Assembly (NCBI GenBank): GCA_036346225.1
Contig: JARFIW010000905.1
Coordinates: 62,001 to 126,000 of the forward strand
Reading direction: 5' to 3'
Length of the DNA stretch: 64,000 bases
Origin: Platerodrilus igneus
Taxonomy: Eukaryota > Arthropoda > Insecta > Coleoptera > Lycidae
A program made the position numbers and the translations under genes. Under the pieces are notes generated by a model. The model was not told where the DNA came from, did not search any database, and saw nothing but the letters and a program-made list of their open reading frames with translations. Below, piece by piece: positions 1 through 10,430 of this stretch (position 1 is its first letter; each line of letters starts with the position of its first letter).

Positions 1-717
1 TATATGTAAATCGATCGATTTGAAGGGTATTCAGTTTTATAAATTGATTAATTATCAACCGTTTTGATTAACTCAACGTCAGGTAAAAGTAATTTTTTTC
101 TGTTTTAATATATAGCTCATTTTATAATTAGTATTTTGCGGTTAATTATAGACAAATGTGTCATCGTATCGTATGGAATGCGGCCATTTTTGTGATTTGC
201 ATAAAGCAAAACGACACATAAATAGTACAGTACAATAAATAATTTGCATAAGAAATCCATTTTATGAATAAACTATATTACAAAACCTGTATATAAGCCT
301 ACCTATTCGAAACCGCGTTATTAGAGAAACAATATATTTCCTGAATTAATTGCAATTCAAGAACTGTATTACTCGGTTTATAAGCCCGGAATTTCACAGT
401 AATGTGATATAAAACGTTAATAATAAATTTTGGATTCGAACTAAACATTCTTATTGCTATCGAATCAGTAATTATTTTATAAAATTAGCTATATATATAT
501 CAAACCAGCACTGATATTTTCGAGTTATATAGACAAATGTATTCATCTTCCAATAAATCGTGAGTAATGGCCATTTCTACAATTACCAGAGAGCTAAACC
601 TAGAAATATTTATGAGCTATGATATTTATGACGTCACGCATATTCATGCAAGCATAAACACGTTTAAGTAGGTCATTGATCGCTCGAATCGTGCCCCCGA
701 GAATTTTTTATCTCTAA
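1..717. other. AT-rich flank without a gene
   Basis: No reading frame with recognisable protein content and no RNA gene is seen. Part of it (600-712) is a dispersed repeat described separately. It is the left flank of the Gypsy insertion that begins at 722. Confidence 0.6.
600..712 (+). repeat. Dispersed repeat, copy 1
   Basis: About 113 bp match 12741-12853 in the same orientation with roughly 85% identity by eye. Both contain the segment TGATATTTATGACGTCACGC and end in a TTTTTATC run. The Gypsy element starting at 722 lies directly beside this copy, so the insertion happened at the edge of an older repeat. Confidence 0.75.
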
Positions 718-721
718 CGGG
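718..721. repeat. Target-site duplication CGGG, left copy
   Basis: CGGG precedes the LTR at 722 and is repeated immediately after the right LTR at 9731-9734. A 4-bp duplication is typical of Gypsy integrases and fixes the element ends. Confidence 0.85.
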
Positions 722-1275
722 AGTTATGTATCCCCCAATTACCTATATATATTAATGTATTGAATCTAATATGAATTATTAGAAATTATTAAGTAAAAGT
801 ATAAGTTCAATGCAACATTGTAACACAAGGATAACCCAGAGAGGTTATCGACAGTTCATGAGAACGGAATGCAGCTTTGCATCCGTGAGGGCAGTGATAC
901 TGCAGGTGGCAGGTCACAGGCGGTCAACATACCGCAGTTACTTAGAATTAAGTTGTTACATTGTAATAAAGTGTACAATTAAGAGAAACGCAGACATGAG
1001 ATCTGCAAGTTCCCACAGCCGTGTGGAGGGCAGGTTATTATAAAAGGCCCGGGAGCTCAATGCCCGGCAGTCAATCTTCAAACTCCATACTTCGTTGTTT
1101 GAGCTACTCAACCGAGTCAGTCTTCGAACTCCATACTTCGTTGTTCAAGCTACTCACTAGTACAATAATTATTTTAGTATTGTGTACAAGTTAATCTAAA
1201 TTTTAACTAATAAATTAAATTTGTTAAAGTCAAAGTGTTTTTAAAAAACCAGCTCCAAAGGCCCGAACTTTAACT
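722..1275 (+). repeat. 5' LTR of the errantivirus-like element
   Basis: 554 bp, near-identical to 9178-9730. It begins AGTTATGTATCCC and ends TTTAACT. It contains a TATA box, an initiator-like CAGTC, an imperfect 45-47 bp tandem duplication just downstream of the start site (about 1066-1160, sharing CTCCATACTTCGTTGTT), and AATAAA at 1209-1214 as the likely polyadenylation signal. The small frame at 810-1043 lies in U3, is copied with the LTR and is not taken as a gene. Confidence 0.93.
1039..1076 (+). promoter_or_regulatory. LTR core promoter (TATA + initiator)
   Basis: TATAAAAG at 1039-1046 is followed 30-34 bp later by GCAGTCAATC around 1067-1076. In the 3' LTR the same place reads CAGTCAGTC (TATA at 9494-9501, TCAGT at 9526-9530), a match to the arthropod initiator. 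The spacing fits RNA polymerase II initiation and would put the R region from about 1069 to shortly after the AATAAA at 1209. Confidence 0.7.
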
Positions 1276-1286
1276 GGCGCAGTCGT
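1275..1286 (+). other. Primer-binding site, tRNA-Ser type
   Basis: TGGCGCAGTCGT begins at the last LTR base. TGGCGCAGTCG is the type of site used by 17.6- and 297-like errantiviruses, which are primed by a serine tRNA. The one-base overlap with the LTR end is also usual for that group. Confidence 0.75.
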
Positions 1287-3335
1287 AACGGATGTCAAAA
1301 GGGCACTGAAAATCCAAAAATCGGAAGATTGGTGACCAAGAATTTTTATTCGAAATTTTGGCAGAACCCAAACCAAGTTGGAGGAAGAACAAGCATAGTC
1401 TGAATCCAGCAACAAACCAAGTTGGACAAGGAACAAAAATCGTCTAAGGCCAACAAACAAACCAAGGTGGACAAGATACAGAATCGATCGAACCCACCAA
1501 AGAAACAGATGAAATTAATGTAAGTTCATTTCCATAATTTTATTTCAAACCAAGAACTATAATTGATATATGCTAGTATTATAACTATTGATTACTATTG
1601 TTTTATGTATTTTATTATTATGAATATTTTTTTTTGAAAATAGTTCAAAGTGAATTATTTTCAAAACGAGACCGTATAACATTTTATGAGACGAATGTTA
1701 AAAGAGATAAAATTTTTTTCTTTAAAAAGCAAATGAAACTTGAAGTTTAAAAGAAATTTTCTTTTAAAATAAATAAGAATTGAATTTAAAAAGAAACCCT
1801 TACCATAATTAATAGAACGAACTCAAAATAATCCAAAAATAACGGGCGCACATTCACTAAACACCAAAAATAAGAAACATCAACCACCGCGATTCAACGC
1901 ACGCTATAAACCGGTAAACTAACGCAAACTTAATTTCAAAACTAATCCTTTAAGCAGTACAGAACGATAATAAAACCATTGACCTTATAAAATCACAAGA
2001 ACATTCTGCATTAACTAAAAATACGGTAACTTAAAACCACCTAAGAAAACAAAGCTCGCATCTTTTATACACTTAGAACCTCAGAGAAGTGCAATAACTT
2101 TCAACTTTCAGTACTAAAGCAATTTGCATCATACACGGGATAATAAAAGCGACGCAGTTTCTACATTAATACCTACAATCCATAAAAGCAGCATTATAAG
2201 TAATTAAATACATCACGGAATTATAGAAGCGCATGAAAATTACACCACAACACTATAAATAATTTGCAGTACAAACACGGTATAAGAGTTAAACGTTTTT
2301 CAACTAATTAATCAGCATTATAAAGTGCAGTAAAACGATCATCATAAGAAGCTTTAATTAAAACGCTGAAAACCTACATTACGGAGAGATTCAATTACCA
2401 ACAAGCATTATAATACCAAGAGATCTAAAAATAAACAGACGTAACACTTTATGCGAAAGCATTAGGAAGTAAATTATCTAATTCTTATAAATTAACACCT
2501 GTAAGTGCAATTACCTCAACGTACGTGACAAAGATTACATCCTTTAGTATTCAATTTCAACAGTAAAGTACAAAAGTAAGTAACCTCAGGTCATAACTAC
2601 GCAACTCAGTAAAACCCACGCAAGAGTATTAATTACGAGTTAACCGAACTGAACTAAAACAACGCTAAACGAGAATAAATCTATCCATTTAAGATTCCTT
2701 AAGAAGCAAAAACTCAAGATAAATTAAAAGTTGCATAAAAACAATTAATCCAAGACTACGGTAATAAATTCAACGTTATTGAAGATAAATCTCACAATTA
2801 CATCACCGCACTGTGTAATTAAAAATAAATAACAGCAACTACGATTTAAAAAATAACTCGACGCAATATAAACTTAAAATTAATAAATGTAATACTACAA
2901 GTACGAAATTAATCTCAAATTCTTACCAAATTTTTATCCACCCAATCCAAACTGAAAATTAACAAATTCAAATCAAAAATTACGCCGAAAAATAACAAAA
3001 TAAACATCAACCTTTACCAAATTTTTATGTACCTAACCTAATTAAAAAATTAACAAACCAAAACCAAAGTTAACATCACAAAAAGCAAAACCAACCCCAA
3101 TTTTTACAAAATTCGAAATTATTTCATCCAAAAAAAAAAACTAATACATCCAAAGCATAATTAACGTTACAAATAGAAAATCAACCCCAATTTTTACAAA
3201 AATTGAAATTTCACAACCCAAACGGAAAATTAATAAATCCGAAGCATAAGTAACAATACAAATAGCGAAATAAAGCTTAATTAAAAAAAAAAAAAATTTA
3301 AATTTTCCAAAAATCGAAAACAACCCTTAACCAAC
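1287..3335 (+). other. Long untranslated leader of the errantivirus-like element
   Basis: About 2 kb between PBS and gag ATG without a supported reading frame. It is A-rich and G-poor. Its last 370 bp hold imperfect direct repeats (separate entry). A long leader before gag is known in gypsy-type elements, where it can carry regulatory sites; none is identified here. Confidence 0.6.
2921..3290 (+). repeat. Four imperfect 80-90 bp direct repeats in the leader
   Basis: Units share a (A/C)CAATTTTTA core at about 2929, 3020, 3099 and 3189 (spacings about 91, 79, 90), followed by related stretches such as AAAATTAAYAAA and GCATAA. The array ends just before the gag ATG at 3336. Confidence 0.6.
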
Positions 3336-4518
3336 ATGAGTAACACAGACTTACGTCTCTATTTAGAGACAATACAGACGTTTGATAGCACGCAGGCCCA
3401 TCTCTCGAATTTCATTGGAGCATGTGAAATGTTCCTAAAAACCTTTTACAAACCCGGAGATGACGCAAGAAATTCATTGCTTATACGCTTAGTAATAAGT
3501 AAACTAGCCGGAAGGGCACTAACCTTAATCGCCAGTAGGGACGACTTATCGGAATGGGACCAGTTTAAACAGCTACTAATTGCATATTTCGGGGACCAAC
3601 GTAATATAAAATGCCTGGTCCGAGACCTAATAAATCTTAGAATGGAACACAATCAATCCCCCTAGCAATTCGGAATGAAATGCCAAGACGTGAGAAGTTT
3701 AATTTTAACAAAATTAAAAATCGAAGAACCCGATCAAAACGTTAGACATTTAAAACAAAATGTATGACGAAATGACACTAGACACATATATAAACGCTTT
3801 ACCAGAACGACTATCGGATAAAATCAGATTCCAACGACCCCAAAATTTAGAGGAAGCTATGAGCCTAGTAATAGAAGAAGAAAATGTAATGTATTACCGC
3901 AACAGACTATACAACCCCAACGCGAATAAAAGTTATTCACCAACAAAACTATACAAGCTACAAGACAAACAATCCCTCTACAAAAATTCACACCTTTAAC
4001 CCACAAACAAATCAACCGCGAAGTAACAACCCAAGTTTTAACAATACCAATTTTAATAATCAATATAAACATTTTTCAAGACCAACATTCAACCCAACTT
4101 TTACGAAACCCGCATTCCAACCGAGATTCAATCAAAACCTAAACCAACAAAGACCAGCATTCAATGCAAACCCTAATAGAAATACACCAATGACTAATAC
4201 TCATAACAACCCTAACAATTATTACAAACCAACACCAATGGACACCTCATCTGGTAACACCAGACAAAACACAAAAATAACACATATCCGACCAAACCCT
4301 CATCAGAAACGTAATTTTACATCGGAAAATTATTTCATCAAGAAATAGAAAAATTTGACACTGACCAGAATAATGACATTGAGACACCTACGAACAATGA
4401 AACAAACCATGCAGAAACTTACGAACGTGACGAACAATACGAAACTTACGAGGAGTATGATGAAGAAAACTCGAACTCAAATTTTCAAATGGACCCGTTC
4501 ATAGACAACCAAACTTAA
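3336..4518 (+). pseudogene. gag: Gag of the errantivirus-like element, frameshifted
   Basis: Encodes the capsid-like structural protein. The first 109 codons are open and end at a TAG (3663-3665); the same frame then continues with Gag-like sequence to about 3757, where a one-base shift moves it to the frame 3760-3999. A further shift leads to an Asn/Pro/Gln-rich C-terminal region with RPTFNPTF- and PTPMD-type segments, and finally to an acidic tail (YETYEEYDEEN) ending at 4518. No CCHC zinc knuckle is visible, as is usual for errantivirus Gag. The next frame (protease) is entered by a -1 shift near 4470-4518, consistent with programmed -1 frameshifting. The first break looks like a point nonsense mutation; the others may be indels or assembly errors. 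Confidence 0.8.
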
Positions 4519-4519
4519 T

Positions 4520-4862
4520 AAACTTAAATAACATAAATCACTTAGTATTACCATACATAGAAATACCCCACGCCAAATTCAAACTATTAATCGACACCGG
4601 ATCATCTAAAACATTAATTAGCCCCAGAACCGTACAAAAACATTATTTAGATTATGTAGAAAGAGAACCATTTAAAATTAAAACAGCCCATCAAACAACA
4701 CTACACCAATTCGTAGCTAACATACCCTTACCGAGAACATTTAATGTTAAAATGAAACATAAATTTTGTGTATTCGAATTTAACGACAAATATGACGGAT
4801 TAATCGGAATGGACCTTCTAAGAAAATTAGGAGCCAACATTGACATTAAAATCGCTTATTAA
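4520..4862 (+). pseudogene. pol: Aspartic protease of the errantivirus-like element
   Basis: The translated frame contains KLLIDTGSSKTLIS, the retropepsin active site with an intact DTG, and a later GLIGMDLLRKLGANIDI segment that fits the conserved C-terminal protease motif. It overlaps gag in the -1 frame and would be made as Gag-Pol. The frame stops at TAA 4860-4862; protease-to-RT linker sequence continues after it in other frames, so Pol is broken here. Confidence 0.8.
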
Positions 4863-5101
4863 GGACAAATACGGAAAAATCCCAATTAAATTTCAAAACA
4901 CACAAGTTGAACAAAAATACACTATAGAACCCCGAACGGAAAGAAAAATAAAAATCCCAGTAAAATCTAACAGAAATTTAGGAATAATAAATCATATGAC
5001 ATTTCAACAAGGGTAGAAACCCCAACTGCCTTAGTACAAATAAAAGATAACTTTGCAACCACAACAATATTAAATTCAAACGACTATCCGTAGAATTATC
5101 A

Positions 5102-8100
5102 TTGACAGACCCAATTAACGTAGAAGAACTAAATTTTAACGAAATGGAAATAGACGAGAATTTAGAAAATAACTACAACCCAATAGAACATGACGAAATG
5201 TTAAGAGAAAATTTAACTAACATCCGCTTCAATACCGACATCAATCAAGAAGAAGAAAGAGCAATTAAGAACTTATGTTTTGAATACCGAGACATATTCC
5301 ATTGTGAAGGAATACCATTAACATTCACCAACACAGTAAAACATAATATCGAGTTAACAGACAATAAACCAATTTTACAAAAGCATATAGACTACCTCAT
5401 GCAAGCCAAGAAGAAGCTGACAGACAAGTAGCAGACCTATTAGACCAAGACATAATCCAGCACTCCAATTCACCATGGAGCAGCCCGTGTTAATAGTACC
5501 TAAGAAATTAGACGCAACCGGAAAGAGAAAGTACAGAATGGTAATAGATTGTAGAAAGTTAAATGAAAAACGGTAGATGACAAATATCCACTACCAAATA
5601 TAACCGAAATTTTAGACAAATTAGGCAAATGCCAATATTTTACAACATTAGACCTAGCATCAGGATACCATCAGGTAGAGATGGAAGAAAAGACATATCA
5701 AAACAGCCTTCAGCACACCTAGAGGACATTACGAATACAAACGAATGCCATTTGGACTAAAGAACGCACCCGCTACTTTCCAGAGAGTCATGGACAATAT
5801 ACTACGAGGAATACACAATGAGAAATGCCTTGTATACCTTGACGACATCATAGTTTATTCCACATCATTGGTAGAACATATAGAAAGATTGAAAGAAGTA
5901 TTCGAAAGACTTAGACAAGCACATTTTAAAGTACAATTAGACAAAAGTGAATTTTTACAAAAAGGAGTATCATTTTTAGGACATGTAATAACACCCCAAG
6001 GAGTAATGCCAAATCCAGACAAAACAAATGCAGTTCTAAATTACCCATTACCAAAAACAACCAAAGAAATTAAAGGATTTCTAGAACTTAGTGGTTACTA
6101 CCGCAAATTCATTAAAGGTTACGCTCAGATAACCAAACCCCTGACAAACTGTTTAAAAAAGAGAAACAAAATTGAACACACACCGGAATTTATCAAAGCC
6201 GTAGACAAAATTAAAAACATATTAACGAATCACCCTGTATTAGAATACCCAGACTTTACAAAACCATTTATACTGACGACAGACGCATCGAATGGAGCAT
6301 TAGGCGCAGTATTGAGCCAAGGAAAAGTAGGTAGCGATAAACCTATCAGCTACGCATCCAGAACCCTAAATAAAACCGAACAAAAATATAGCACTATAGA
6401 AAAAGAATTATTAGCCATAATTTGGGCAACAAAATATTTTAGACCTTACTTATACGGAAGAAAATTTTACATATATACCAACCATAGACCACTAGTATGG
6501 TTATGCAAACTGAAAGAACCAAATTCAAAATTACAAAGATGGAGAATCAGACTCGAAGAGTATGATTACGAAATCATATATAAAAAGGGAATTTATAACA
6601 ACAACGCAGACGCTTTAAGCCGAATTCAACTCAATGCATTAGAAACGGAATCCATTATAGGAAACGTAGACGAAGAAGAAATAAGGGAAGATCCAGACGA
6701 GAGCGACACAATACATTCGACACAAAACGAAGAACCAAAAAACGCGATTAAAATCTTAAACGAGGCAATCGATATGAAACCCAACCAATTTATAATAACC
6801 GAAGTTTTAAATAACCCCAATCCAGTAAAATATACAAAAGTAGATAACAAAAAGATATACCAAATTCAAATAACAAAAGATGACAACGAGGAACAAATAA
6901 CTAAAATTCTAAAAGAATACACCCCCGAGAAAAAACGATTTTATTTTTATTTCAACACCGAACATTTATACCAAAAATTTTCAGAATTGTACATTAAACT
7001 ATTCAATAACTCTGGACCTGAACTCATCAGATGTACTAGAAAACTAATAACACTAGACGACCCTGACGAAATAAACGATGTAATTAGAAATCAACACGAA
7101 GGAAAAACCAACCATCGTGGAATTAACGAAACTATAAAGCAACTTGTAAGACGTTATTATTTTAAAGACATGAAGGACTTGACCACAGATTTCATTAACC
7201 AATGCGAACTATGTGACAGAGCGAAATACGATAGGAAACCCCCAAAGATACCCTTAATGTTAACCAAAACACCCGACAAACCATTTCAAAAACTACATGC
7301 CGATACTCTAGTAGTAGAAGCGCAAAACTATCTAACAATTATAGACGCATTCACAAAAACAGGCCAAGCAATACCAATCACATCCAAAAACAGCATCGAC
7401 GTGACCCAAGGATTTTTACAATATTTCACATTTTACGGAACACCCGAATCAATCACTTTAGACAATGGTAGCGAATTTAAAAATGAGACAATACAAAACA
7501 CTTTAGAACTTCACAAAATAAAAATTCATTTCATAACGGAAAACCACCCTGAATCAAACGGAATAATTGAACGATTACATTTAACCCTGTTAGAACAAAT
7601 TAGATTATTAAGAATAAATTATAAAAAGGAACATATAACCAATTTAATGTCATACGCACTAATCGCCTATAATAACACAATTCACTCATCAACAAATTTT
7701 ACACCCTTAGAATTAACCTTAGGACATTCAGATTCACGAAATCCCTATGACATACACTACAACAAGGAAGTATATCAACAATATGCAAAAGACCACAAAC
7801 AAAAACTAAAAATAACTTATGACAAAGTAAAAGATAAATTAGAAAACGATAAGGAACGTATCACCACAACCCGAAACAAAAATACCGACTCAAATAAATT
7901 TTCAATAGGACAAACCGTGTATGAGAAAAACTTTCAAAGCAAGCGACATAAAACAGCACCCAGAAATTTAGGACCATTTAAAATTAAGAAAATATCAGAT
8001 AAAAACATAGCAGTAGTAGACAACGGTAAAATAACAAAGTACATTCATTTAAAAAACCTAAGACACCCTGTAATTTCAGATGGACAATCATCACCCTTAC

Positions 8101-8138
8101 CGTCAACCTCCACCCAGGTAGAACGGACAACCAAGTAA
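5102..8138 (+). pseudogene. pol: Pol: reverse transcriptase, RNase H, integrase
   Basis: The RT N-terminus (5102-5744) is split by at least three one-base shifts; from 5745 to 8138 a 797-codon frame is intact. In order: RT with CLVYLDDIIVYS (catalytic YLDD), RNase H with TTDASNGALGAVLS and EKELLAIIW, then HHCC zinc finger (H-x-H ... CELCD), integrase core with LHADT, LDNGSEF and NGIIERLH (DD35E triad present), and a basic C-terminal domain. In RNase H the usual TDH motif reads TNHRPLVW, so the third catalytic Asp is replaced by Asn. The product would copy and integrate the element in germline or follicle cells, if related errantiviruses are a guide. Env-like sequence follows at once. Confidence 0.9.
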
Positions 8139-8179
8139 CAAATAATAAATAAAGAACAACCTTGGTATACTACCAATAA

Positions 8180-8995
8180 ACTAGTCAGTATACAAAATAC
8201 AATATTTACTCCAATAATATCCAACCTTACTTTAACGCAACAACTTTTAACAACATTAAGAATAACGAAACAATATTTTTGATAGAAATCTATATAGTAG
8301 AAAGTAACAATTATCATTATTATCATTTATTTGCTTTTCCAACAAAGGTTACTAGCACATACCAAGTAATCATACCCAAAACCAAATTCCTATCCCGAAA
8401 TGAACTGAGATATGGTTATACAAACGAAAAATGTACTGAAGTAACACCAAATCAATATTTATGTCAATCGATGACGACAACAACCATTCAAGAAAACAGC
8501 CCTTGTGAAGTACAACTATTAAAATTCTCAAATCATTACGAAAACTGTGAAACCAAACAAGTGCAAATAACTAATATAAAAATTCAAAAAGTTACAGATA
8601 ACAAATGGATAGCAATTTTCCCAACAGAAGTAATAGCAACCATCCACTGCAACCAAGATGAAAATAACCAAGCATTAATCGGAAGCAAACTAATTACCCT
8701 CAAAGAAGATTGTTATGTGAAATTGAAAGATGAAGTTATCAGAGTTTATCAAGATCCCATAGCAACAAAGAAACTTGCAAACCTACCGGAACTACAGTTC
8801 AAGATACAACAAGAAGACGAAGAAATAAACAAGAAACCTATGAAGCTAGAGCATCTAGACTTAGACGATCTCAACCACGCCGTGAAATTAGTGGAAAGTT
8901 ATAAAGAACAATTAAGTGAAATCAAAACGCCAAAGTTACATTATAATAATATAAGTGTTTGGACAATTGTATTAATCATTTTAATAATTTTGTAA
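8180..8995 (+). pseudogene. env: Env-like protein, C-terminal part
   Basis: An open frame from about 8180 to TAA before 8996, third in order after pol. It resembles the C-terminal half of errantivirus Env, a family related to baculovirus F proteins: an LFAFPTK-type segment, several spaced cysteines (CTE, LCQS, CEVQ, NCET, HCNQ, DCYVK), and a final hydrophobic segment (WTIVLIILIIL) that looks like a transmembrane anchor. The signal peptide and N-terminal subunit are missing, and no ATG supports a full-length start; the TTG at 8279 is not a convincing start. A spliced env mRNA, as in gypsy, could supply an upstream start, but no such exon was found. Confidence 0.65.
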
Positions 8996-9168
8996 TCATG
9001 TATGTATTATACAAAATGTACCTTAGATATAAGAATGAAGGAAACAGTTCTAGATTTAAGGAAACAAAGAGAAAAAAAGAAACAATAAGTATACCCTTAG
9101 AAACAATGAATTTTAAATAATGTATTTTATGTATTTAAAATTAAGAAAAACCTTAATTTTTCATTTAC

Positions 9169-9177
9169 GGTGGGAGG
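9169..9177 (+). other. Polypurine tract
   Basis: GGTGGGAGG lies directly before the 3' LTR start AGTTATG at 9178, the correct place for plus-strand priming. Confidence 0.75.
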
Positions 9178-9730
9178 AGTTATGTATCCCCAATTACCTA
9201 TATATATTGATGTATTGAATCTAATATGAATTATTAGAAATTATTAAGTAAAAGTATAAGTTCAATGCAACATTGTAACACAAGGATAACCCAGAGAGGT
9301 TATCGACAGTTCATAAGAACGGAATGCAGCTTTGCATCCGTGAGGGCAGTGATACTGCAGGTGGCAGGTCACAGGCGGTCAACATACCGCAGTTACTTAG
9401 AATTAAGTTGTTACATTGTAATAAAGTGTACAATTAAGAGAAACGCAGACATGAGATCTGCAAGTTCCCACAGCCGTGTGGAGGGCAGGTTATTATAAAA
9501 GGCCCGGGAGCTCAATGCCCGGCAGTCAGTCTTCAAACTCCATACTTCGTTGTTTGAGCTACTCAACCGAGTCAGTCTTCGAACTCCATACTTCGTTGTT
9601 CAAGCTACTCACTAGTACAATAATTATTTTAGTATTATGTACAAGTTAATCTAAATTTTAACTAATAAATTAAATTTGTTAAAGTCAAAGTGTTTTTAAA
9701 AAACCAGCTCCAAAGGCCCGAACTTTAACT
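9178..9730 (+). repeat. 3' LTR of the errantivirus-like element
   Basis: 553 bp. Compared with the 5' LTR, the differences seen by eye are one C fewer in the CCCC run near the start, A/G changes in ATTGATG, TTCATAAG and CAGTCAGTC, and one in TATTATGTAC. It ends AACTTTAACT and is followed by CGGG at 9731-9734. Confidence 0.93.
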
Positions 9731-9734
9731 CGGG
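9731..9734. repeat. Target-site duplication CGGG, right copy
   Basis: Matches 718-721; see that entry. Confidence 0.85.
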
Positions 9735-10430
9735 TCGATAATTATTTTTGAAAATTTATAAATCGATTCAATGTATAGATTTTTACGCTCTTATAATTGT
9801 TATACAAATTTCATGTTTGGACTTAAATTACAGCTTAATGTTTAAAGAACATCACACAAAAACCTGTTTTTAATATAATAAAATTTAAGGAAGCGCTATA
9901 AAGTTTACATATTGTTGAAATACAAATATTCTGCTATGATAACTAACAATCCTACTTGTTTAACTTTATTAGTGTTTAGGCTTAAAATAGAGCAAAATTC
10001 GAGTAACCAGCCGGTATATAGTATATTGTGTCACAAGGACAAAAAGCAATCATTAGCAGTCCGCAGCTATTAGATGCCTAAGCGAGCGAAGCGATCGAGG
10101 GCAGCTGATAGCTAAGGACTACTAATGCATTTTGTCTGTGTGATACACAACTGTTTTCGTCTAACATTAAAGAAAAATAGAAAACCATAAAATAAAGAAG
10201 GTTAATAACATTTGACGTATTTATTTATTATAGTAATTGATATTAATTATCCCTTGAGCATTATTATGGATAGTGATACCAGAATTTGTAGGCACTTGGT
10301 AAGTATTTGAGATGCTGGTAGCATGATGACATTTTTTACGATAACGTTGACGGTCTATCTACATTAACTGGTATTTCATTTATTTGGTTTAAGAGCAATT
10401 AACATGTGAATTGTATTATTTGTGCTGGTA
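9735..10430. other. Non-coding, AT-rich, with one hairpin
   Basis: No supported reading frame. It contains the inverted repeat at 10026-10150. It lies downstream of the Crypton-like gene on the minus strand. Confidence 0.6.
10026..10150. repeat. Imperfect inverted repeat (125 bp hairpin)
   Basis: Left arm starts TTGTGTCACAAGGACAAAAAG; right arm ends CATTTTGTCTGTGTGATACACAA. The arms pair over about 50 bp with scattered mismatches and end at TGCC/GGCA. The loop is GC-rich (GCGAGCGAAGCGATCGAG). It could be a small foldback element or a transcribed hairpin. Confidence 0.7.

Larger units (their letters stand above)
722..9730 (+). mobile_element. Errantivirus-like Gypsy LTR retrotransposon, complete
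   Basis: Order: LTR (722-1275), primer-binding site, 2 kb leader, gag (3336-4518), protease (about 4520-4862), RT/RNase H/integrase (to 8138), env-like frame (8180-8995), polypurine tract, LTR (9178-9730), with CGGG on both sides. The LTRs start AGTTA and end TAACT, a short inverted terminus. By eye the two LTRs differ by about four substitutions and one homopolymer base, so the insertion is recent. Despite this, gag, the protease linker and the RT N-terminus carry stops and frameshifts. A third env-like frame, a leader before gag and a serine-type PBS resemble the 17.6/297/ZAM group of insect errantiviruses. It is probably non-autonomous as assembled. Confidence 0.93.

Noticed and set aside
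810..1043. 77-codon frame repeated at 9265-9498
   Set aside because: It is conserved only because both copies are LTR sequence; it lies in U3 upstream of the TATA box.
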